A stretch of DNA of 56,243 bases from Bacteroidaceae bacterium (GTDB lineage: Bacteria; Bacteroidota; Bacteroidia; Bacteroidales; Bacteroidaceae). The notes under the pieces were generated by a model. The model made no database searches and was not told where the DNA came from. It was given only the letters and a program-made list of their open reading frames with translations. The DNA is taken from NCBI GenBank assembly GCA_017650045.1, contig JAGCFP010000093.1, forward strand, positions 1 through 56,243. Direction: 5' to 3'. Made by a program: the position numbers and the translations under genes. Below, piece after piece: positions 50,972-56,243 of this stretch; the first letter of the stretch is position 1; each line of letters opens with the position of its first letter.

Positions 50972-52345
50972 ATGGCAACGCAGAAAGAAGGGAAAATACT
51001 GATAGTTGACGATAATGCAGGCATTCGCAAGACGTTGGAGATACTCCTGCCGATGTACTTCGCTGAGGTGAAGACCATCCCCAGTCCTGCCATGCTGATG
51101 ACGACTTTGGAGCAATTCCGCCCAGATGTGGTGCTGCTCGACATGAACTTTAACGCATCTATCAACACGGGGAACGAGGGACTATACTGGACTTCGGAAC
51201 TCAAAAAGTCGGCACCCGATGTGGAAGTGGTACTTTTCACGGCCTATGCAGACATTCAATTGGCTGTGGAGGGTATGAAGCGTGGAGCTTTTGATTTCAT
51301 CGTGAAACCATGGGAGAACGCAAAACTGGTGGAGGTACTAAATGCTGCAAAAGACAAGGCTTGTAAAGCACACAGCAAAGATATTCGGTCAAAGTCGGAT
51401 GTTGATGTCGATGCCTCCTCTGAAAACCACATGTTCTGGGGCACCAGTCCTGCAATGGCAAGCATACAAAAATCTCTCTCGAAAATAGCTCCCACTGATG
51501 CCACTGTACTCATTACGGGTGAAAATGGTACAGGCAAGGATATGCTGGCGCAAGAGATTCATGCCCATAGTCTGCGCAATGGCAAGCCGATGGTAGCCGT
51601 TGATGCTGGTGCCATTACCGAAACCCTTTTTGAGAGCGAGCTCTTCGGTCATGTGAAAGGAGCCTTTACCGATGCCCATACCGACCACATCGGTAAGTTC
51701 GAGCAGGCAGATGGCAGCACGCTCTTTATGGATGAAATAGGCAACATTCCCCTTCATTTACAAGCCAAACTGCTGAGAGCCATACAGAACCGCAGCATCG
51801 TGAGAGTGGGTGGCAGCAAGACCATCCCAGTAAATATCCGCCTCATCTGTGCCACCAACATGGACTTAGAGGCTTTGGTGCGTGAAGGTCGTTTTCGCGA
51901 AGACCTCTATTATCGCATCAACACGGTGCATGTGGCACTCCCACCTCTGCGCGAGCGTAAAGAAGACATCGTTCCCTTGGCCGAAATGTTTATGGAACGT
52001 TACGCCAAGAAGTACCATCGCCCACTTGTCAGTTTATCAGACAGTGCAGCCGAAGTGCTGAAGAACTATCGTTGGAACGGCAATATCCGTGAATTGCAAA
52101 ACTGCATGGAGAAGGCGGTCATCCTATCAGAAGGCACTACCTTAACAGCCAAAGATATCAAGATCGAGCATACGCAGACTGCCCAAGTCAGTGCCACCAA
52201 CCTCAGAGTCCTAAGCGACAGTGATGAAGAACGCTTGGTACGCAACGCGATGGAACGTACTGGTGGAAACATCTCGGCAGCAGCAAAGATGTTGGGCGTA
52301 AGTAGGCCCACCCTCTATGCCAAACTGAAAAAATACGGCTTATGA
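50972..52345 (+). CDS. NtrC-family sigma-54-dependent response regulator
   Basis: 457 residues from the ATG at 50972 (MATQKEGKILIVDD); an ATG at 50954 would lie at the transcript start. The receiver domain has phospho-acceptor Asp57 (VVLLDMNF) and Lys in IVKPW. The AAA+ domain has Walker A GENGTGKDML, the sigma-54-contacting loop GAFTDA (GAFTGA in most bacteria) and Walker B TLFMDEIG. A Fis-type HTH closes the protein (GGNISAAAKMLGVSRPTLYAKL). It overlaps the kinase gene by 4 nt. It should activate the sigma-54 promoter at 53325 before tolC. Confidence 0.93.
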   Translation: MATQKEGKILIVDDNAGIRKTLEILLPMYFAEVKTIPSPAMLMTTLEQFRPDVVLLDMNFNASINTGNEGLYWTSELKKSAPDVEVVLFTAYADIQLAVEGMKRGAFDFIVKPWENAKLVEVLNAAKDKACKAHSKDIRSKSDVDVDASSENHMFWGTSPAMASIQKSLSKIAPTDATVLITGENGTGKDMLAQEIHAHSLRNGKPMVAVDAGAITETLFESELFGHVKGAFTDAHTDHIGKFEQADGSTLFMDEIGNIPLHLQAKLLRAIQNRSIVRVGGSKTIPVNIRLICATNMDLEALVREGRFREDLYYRINTVHVALPPLRERKEDIVPLAEMFMERYAKKYHRPLVSLSDSAAEVLKNYRWNGNIRELQNCMEKAVILSEGTTLTAKDIKIEHTQTAQVSATNLRVLSDSDEERLVRNAMERTGGNISAAAKMLGVSRPTLYAKLKKYGL

Positions 52346-53223
52346 CCTTCACTATCTGGCATATTGTAGGAACAGCAGTCATCGTCGCTATCATCGTAGC
52401 GATAATAGTAGCATTTTATACGCGCCATAAAGACATCAAGAAGGTGGCCTACATGATGGATGCACTGGAAGATGGGGAACTCAACTTCCGATTTCAGGAA
52501 AAAAGCAAGTTCAATCGCACACTCAACCGCATACGCACCATTTTTGAACGACAGCGCCAAGCCCATGAGCAAGATTCATGGACCAAACTGATACGCGTAC
52601 TTACCCACGAAATCATGAATACGGTATCACCCATTGCCTCACTGAGCGATGCGATGGCCAAGTCGATGGATGAAAACGGACAAAGTGAACTGGACGTGAA
52701 GTCGGGTCTTGAAACCATTTCCGACAGTTCCAGAAACCTGATAGAATTTGTGCAGACCTACCGTCAGCTTAGCGGAGTAGCACGCCCCGTACGAAAAGCA
52801 CTTGTCTTGAAAGAACTCATGGATCAGGTGATCTCCCTCAACAGTGAAATTACAGCATCGTACGGAGCCGTCTGCACCTACCGCCCACTGGATGCCGACT
52901 TGTTGATCTATGCAGATGAGGGGCAAATCTCCCAAATCCTCATTAATCTTATAAAAAATGCCCTACAAGCTGGGGCTAAGCATATCGACATCACAGCCAA
53001 GATGGGGCATGATGATGAAGTTATCATCCAGGTGGCCAATGACGGAGACCCTATTCCAGTAAGCAGTCAGGAACAAATCTTCATTCCTTTCTTTACCACC
53101 AAGAAAGAAGGTACAGGTATAGGCCTCAGCATTTCCCGCCAAATCATGCGCAACCACAACGGTAGCATCGAGCTGCTGCAAAGTGACAACACGCAAACAG
53201 TCTTCGAACTTCGCTTCAGATAA
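52342..53223 (+). CDS. Sensor histidine kinase without extracytoplasmic domain
   Basis: 293 residues. A single N-terminal transmembrane helix (about 5-25) is followed by a short linker, the DHp domain with His89 in VLTHEIMNTVSP, and an HATPase_c domain: N-box ILINLIKNALQAGA, ANDGDPIP, and GTGIGLSIS. There is no periplasmic loop and no PAS or full HAMP domain, so the signal must come from the membrane, the linker or a partner protein. It is the cognate kinase of the preceding regulator, as the 4 nt overlap indicates. Confidence 0.9.
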   Translation: MTFTIWHIVGTAVIVAIIVAIIVAFYTRHKDIKKVAYMMDALEDGELNFRFQEKSKFNRTLNRIRTIFERQRQAHEQDSWTKLIRVLTHEIMNTVSPIASLSDAMAKSMDENGQSELDVKSGLETISDSSRNLIEFVQTYRQLSGVARPVRKALVLKELMDQVISLNSEITASYGAVCTYRPLDADLLIYADEGQISQILINLIKNALQAGAKHIDITAKMGHDDEVIIQVANDGDPIPVSSQEQIFIPFFTTKKEGTGIGLSISRQIMRNHNGSIELLQSDNTQTVFELRFR

Positions 53224-53232
53224 CCTCAAAAA

Positions 53233-53281
53233 GTGTAAAGAAAGTGTAAAGGTGTAAAGTGCTTTACAACATTTTACACTT
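53233..53281 (+). promoter_or_regulatory. Upstream activator sites (GTGTAAAG repeats)
   Basis: GTGTAAAG occurs at 53233, 53244 and 53252. The third is followed by its inverse to give TGTAAAG-N2-CTTTACA (53253-53268), and a further inverted half, TTTACACTT, is at 53273-53281. These lie about 70-120 bp upstream of the predicted sigma-54 transcript start, the usual place for NtrC-type enhancer sites. Confidence 0.65.
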
Positions 53282-53324
53282 TTGCTATTTTTACAAAACA
53301 CTGTAAATCAACCTATTGAAAGTT

Positions 53325-53340
53325 TGGCACAGAATATGCA
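53325..53340 (+). promoter_or_regulatory. Sigma-54 promoter of the tolC export operon
   Basis: TGGCAC-N5-ATGCA has the GG and GC pairs exactly 12 bp apart (53326-53327 and 53338-53339), as required for -24/-12 promoters. The transcript would start near 53351, 27 nt before the ATG at 53378. A degenerate direct repeat (TTTGGCATGAGAATATGCA, 53346-53364) follows, with one extra base. Confidence 0.75.
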
Positions 53341-53377
53341 TATACTTTGGCATGAGAATATGCAAATTTCTGATGTG

Positions 53378-54727
53378 ATGATAAAAAAGTATTTAATAAC
53401 CGTTTTGATGGCATCCTTTCTTGGTGCTCCGAAAGTTTGGGCACAGTCTGAAGAGGCACAAGGAAAGGTGATGACGCTGCACGACTGCATGGCGTATGCC
53501 ATCTCAAACTCTACCAAGATGCGGATTCAAGAGGCTGCCATCGGTGATGCCAAGATAGCTCGCCGTGATGCCGCCTTGACATTGTTTACTCCCAGAATCA
53601 GCGCTGAGACCTATGCCTACTACAACTTCGGGCGCAGCATTGACCCGCAGACCAACACCTATTTCACCACTACGTCGTTTCACAACAACTATGGCATCAG
53701 CGTAGGTTACGACCTATTCGATGGTTTCAAGGCTGTGAACAACTACAAGATCTCCAAGACCGGCATGCTCATTGCCAAGTCGGAAGAGCAACAGGTAGAA
53801 GCCGACATCTGTCTGGCTGTGATGGAGGCTTATTATAATGTGGTGTATTACAAACGGCTCTCTGAAGTGTATCAAGAGCAAGTGAGCGCTGCTGAAACAT
53901 CGCTGAAACTGGCTCGTCGCCAAGAAGAACTGGGACTGAAGGGACATGCTGATGTGGTGCAGATGGAAGCCGACCTGGCCGATAGGCAGTACGACCTTAC
54001 CAACACGCGCAACATGTATCTGGACCAGCGGATGATTCTCTCCGACCTGATGTTCTGGCCTGAAGAGGAAGAACTGCTGATAGAGACAGAGGTAGAGGCT
54101 ACCCCTACCCTGCCTGAAGCCGATGCAGAGAGCACCGTGGGCTATGCCTTGGCAAACAATCCAGAAGTACAGAAAGCCACTTGGCAACAACTGAATGCCC
54201 GCAGGGAACTGAACACCGCAAAATGGCAACTGCTGCCCACCGTAGGCATTTATGCTGGATGGAACACCAGCTACTACACCTATGAAGGGGCACACACCGC
54301 TTCATTTGGCAGCCAGTTCCGCAACAACCGAGGTGAATACGTAGAGATGTCTGTCTCCATCCCTTTGTGGGACCGTCTGAGCAGAGCCTCCAGCATCTCC
54401 AAGAAGCGCAATGCCTATAAGAAGGCCACAGCAGAGCTGGAGCAGAAACGTCGTGATGTGGAGTCGGAGGTACGTCGTGCCATTTTGGATCGCGATGGCA
54501 GTGCCACTGCCCATCTGCAGGCACAACGCAAGGCAGAGGTACAGGAAGAAGCCTATCTGCTCAATCGCAAAAAACTGGAGCAAGGCCTCATCTCTCCGCT
54601 TGAATTCCAGACAGCCAACAATAACTATCTGAAGGCACAAGCCGATGAGATGAACTCACTCTTTAAGTACCTCATCAAGCAGGCAGTAGTTAAATATTAT
54701 AATGGTATAGCATATATAGAACAATAA
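53378..54727 (+). CDS. TolC-family outer membrane efflux protein
   Basis: 449 residues from the ATG at 53378 (MIKKYLITVLMASFLG); upstream in-frame Met codons precede or overlap the sigma-54 promoter and are not credible. A signal peptide (about 1-22, cleaved after VWAQ) is followed by two outer-membrane efflux (OEP) repeats with long coiled helices (LARRQEELGLKGHADVVQMEADLADRQYDL; YLLNRKKLEQGLISPLEFQTANN). It forms the outer-membrane channel of a tripartite exporter with the next two genes. It is regulated by sigma-54 and the adjacent two-component system. Confidence 0.9.
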   Translation: MIKKYLITVLMASFLGAPKVWAQSEEAQGKVMTLHDCMAYAISNSTKMRIQEAAIGDAKIARRDAALTLFTPRISAETYAYYNFGRSIDPQTNTYFTTTSFHNNYGISVGYDLFDGFKAVNNYKISKTGMLIAKSEEQQVEADICLAVMEAYYNVVYYKRLSEVYQEQVSAAETSLKLARRQEELGLKGHADVVQMEADLADRQYDLTNTRNMYLDQRMILSDLMFWPEEEELLIETEVEATPTLPEADAESTVGYALANNPEVQKATWQQLNARRELNTAKWQLLPTVGIYAGWNTSYYTYEGAHTASFGSQFRNNRGEYVEMSVSIPLWDRLSRASSISKKRNAYKKATAELEQKRRDVESEVRRAILDRDGSATAHLQAQRKAEVQEEAYLLNRKKLEQGLISPLEFQTANNNYLKAQADEMNSLFKYLIKQAVVKYYNGIAYIEQ

Positions 54728-54731
54728 AGAT

Positions 54732-55988
54732 ATGGATAAGACAATCGAAAAAGTGACAGGTTGGAGAGTGGCATTCACTAAGAAAGCCCTTCCCTACTGG
54801 TTAGGAGCATTGCTCTTGGCATTCATCATTTACCTGATAGTGCGCCCCAACAACAAGACCCTTCGGGTAGATAAAGATACCGTGGTGGTTTCAACTGCCG
54901 AAAGGGGCGAGTTCAACGACTACATCCGCATCAGCGGAAGGGTGCAACCCATGACCACCATCCAACTGAGTCCACAAGAAGGTGGCATCGTGCAGACCAT
55001 CCTCATCGAAGAAGGTTCTGCCGTGAAGGCTGGTGATCCCATTCTGGTGCTCTCTAACGACAACCTGGACCTCTCCATCCTGAACTCTGAAGCCGAGTTG
55101 GCAGAAAAAGAGAATATCCTGCGTAACACGCAGATCCAGATGGAACAGCAGAAACTCGACGTACGTCAGAACGTGTTGGAATATGGCACGCAGGTTGATA
55201 GGCTCAAACGTACATACGAGCAGCAGAAGGCGCTTTATGACGACCAGCTTATTGCTAAGGAAGAGTACCTGAAGGCAGAGGAAGACTACCGCTTAGCACA
55301 GCAGAAGTACGAACTCATCCGTGAGCGCTCGAAGCAAGACAGCCTCTATCGTGGCACGCAGATTGACCGCATGGAAGAGAGCTTGGAGAACATGCAACTC
55401 AATATGCAGATGATTCGCAAGCGCAAGAGCAACCTGATAGTGAAGGCTCCCATCGATGGTGAATTGGGACTGCTGGATGTGGTGCTTGGGCAGAGCATTG
55501 CCAGCGGCACCAAGATAGGGCAGATAAACTCTGTTGGTACCTATAAGGTGGAGGCGCAGATAGACGAGCATTACATAGACCGCGTGGTGGAGGGCTTGGA
55601 AGCCACTTTCGAGCGTCAGGGAGATACTTTCTCCACCCTTATCCGCAAGGTCTATCCAGAGGTGCGTGACGGTAAGTTCAAAGCCGACTTCAAGTTTGAT
55701 GGCGACCAGCCCGACAATATCCGTAGCGGCCAGACCTACTACCTGAACTTGCAATTGGGACAACCTGAAGAGGCTATCCTGATTCCTCGTGGCACCTTCT
55801 ATCAGAAGACAGGCGGTAAATGGATCTATGTGATGAACAAGGATGGCAGCAAAGCCGTGAAGCGCGAGATTCACATTGGGCGCCAGAACCCGCAGTACTA
55901 CGAGGTGCTGGAAGGCCTGGAGCCTGGCGAGAAGGTCATTACTTCGGGATATGAAACTTATGGTGATAGTGACATATTAGTGTTTTAA
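54732..55988 (+). CDS. Periplasmic adaptor (HlyD/MacA-type)
   Basis: 418 residues: transmembrane helix (about 22-40), then a biotinyl-lipoyl-like region (GRVQPMTTIQLSPQEGGIVQTILIEEGSAVKAGDPIL), a long alpha-helical hairpin (about 110-225), and beta-barrel/membrane-proximal domains with VKAPIDGELGLLDVVLGQSIASGTKIG. It joins the TolC channel to the inner-membrane transporter. It starts 4 nt after tolC and ends 3 nt before the permease gene, so all are in one operon. Confidence 0.92.
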   Translation: MDKTIEKVTGWRVAFTKKALPYWLGALLLAFIIYLIVRPNNKTLRVDKDTVVVSTAERGEFNDYIRISGRVQPMTTIQLSPQEGGIVQTILIEEGSAVKAGDPILVLSNDNLDLSILNSEAELAEKENILRNTQIQMEQQKLDVRQNVLEYGTQVDRLKRTYEQQKALYDDQLIAKEEYLKAEEDYRLAQQKYELIRERSKQDSLYRGTQIDRMEESLENMQLNMQMIRKRKSNLIVKAPIDGELGLLDVVLGQSIASGTKIGQINSVGTYKVEAQIDEHYIDRVVEGLEATFERQGDTFSTLIRKVYPEVRDGKFKADFKFDGDQPDNIRSGQTYYLNLQLGQPEEAILIPRGTFYQKTGGKWIYVMNKDGSKAVKREIHIGRQNPQYYEVLEGLEPGEKVITSGYETYGDSDILVF

Positions 55989-55991
55989 GCG

Positions 55992-56243
55992 ATGAAAAGT
56001 TTTTGGAACTTCCTTAAGAAGAATAAGTTATACGGGGCCATCAACCTCGTGGGACTGACGGTGTCGATGGCGTTCGTACTCTTGCTGGCCGTATATGTCC
56101 AACGGCAGCTGACCACTGATTCGTTCCAGGAGAATGCCGACCGGATCTACGTGATTGCCAACGAGGAGAACGTCGATATGGGATACTGGCTGGACAAGCA
56201 CTTGAAAAACAATTTCCCGGAAATTGAGAAGGGCTGTTGCGTA
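55992..56243 (+). CDS. ABC transporter permease, MacB/FtsX type (partial)
   Basis: The first 84 codons only; the frame runs off the right edge. The N-terminus (MKSFWNFLKKNKLYGAINLV, then GLTVSMAFVLLLAVYV) is the first transmembrane helix and start of the MacB periplasmic core, as in Bacteroidota macrolide-type ABC permeases. With TolC and the adaptor it makes a tripartite ABC exporter; an ATPase gene is expected beyond the window. The substrate could be a peptide, lipid, bacteriocin or antibiotic and cannot be decided here. Confidence 0.85.
   Translation, partial: MKSFWNFLKKNKLYGAINLVGLTVSMAFVLLLAVYVQRQLTTDSFQENADRIYVIANEENVDMGYWLDKHLKNNFPEIEKGCCV

Noticed and set aside
53346..53364. Second sigma-54-like motif TTTGGCATGAGAATATGCA
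   Set aside because: GG to GC distance is 13 rather than 12 bp, which sigma-54 rarely tolerates; kept only as a repeat of the real site.
53282..53377. Upstream in-frame Met codons for TolC
   Set aside because: They lie at or upstream of the predicted sigma-54 transcript start or precede no signal peptide; the Met at 53378 begins a clean one.
1..56243. tRNA, rRNA, CRISPR, IS elements and prophage
   Set aside because: I looked for T-loop signatures, repeat-spacer patterns, transposase and integrase motifs and saw none; a covariance-model scan would settle tRNAs and riboswitches.

Overview
The window is a stretch of a Bacteroidota chromosome, most likely order Bacteroidales (Prevotellaceae or Bacteroidaceae-like; I cannot go further from sequence alone). 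The grounds are TonB-dependent receptors paired with DUF4249 lipoproteins, BACON-type lipoproteins, -7 promoter boxes of the form TAnnTTTG, a GlsB/GlsA glycine-lipid pair, an ArgE-type deacylase, DUF4292, and a dcw cluster whose MraY, FtsA and FtsZ carry non-canonical insertions or tails. I saw no rRNA, tRNA, CRISPR, integrase or transposase.

Region 1 (1-12.3 kb) is accessory. A roughly 5 kb surface module is present twice in tandem. Each copy has a leftward operon (small BACON-like lipoprotein, TonB-dependent receptor, DUF4249 lipoprotein) and a divergent rightward operon (an unrecognised lipoprotein with a CxxC pair, then a TPR/transmembrane/HTH regulator). The regulator is intact only in the second copy; in the first it is a ~95 bp remnant with a mutated start codon. 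Both divergent intergenic regions carry the same array of GTTTAC half-sites 11 bp apart in opposing orientations, a good candidate operator. This is the best candidate in the window for an undescribed transport and sensing system; its substrate is unknown.

Region 2 (12.4-19 kb) has two very similar secreted CE1-type esterases flanking a metallo-beta-lactamase-fold lipoprotein, then a large tricorn-like S41 protease. Each esterase and the protease is followed by a clear hairpin terminator.

Region 3 (19-32.5 kb) is housekeeping. A leftward operon holds acyl-CoA synthetase, RF2 (no programmed frameshift), a 47-residue membrane protein, a CYTH protein and a DUF4010/MgtC-like membrane protein. 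An argE-like gene runs rightward. A leftward operon holds dut, a TPR protein, DUF4292 and a degenerate EnvC-like protein. dgt runs rightward. The leftward glsA-glsB pair predicts glycine lipid synthesis.

Region 4 (32.9-49 kb) is the division and cell wall cluster: mraZ, rsmH, ftsL-like, ftsI, murE, mraY, murD, ftsW, murG, murC, ftsQ, ftsA, ftsZ, then a YqeY-like gene. A 10-bp-period TGGGG repeat before mraZ matches a MraZ operator. murF and ddl are not in the cluster.

Region 5 (49-56.2 kb) has an HD protein and a predicted lipoprotein of the uroporphyrinogen decarboxylase family. These are followed by an NtrC-type response regulator with a sensor-poor histidine kinase, and by a TolC / HlyD-like adaptor / MacB-type permease export operon that runs off the right edge. 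A well-spaced -24/-12 sigma-54 promoter with upstream GTGTAAAG repeats lies directly before tolC, which ties the two-component system to the exporter.
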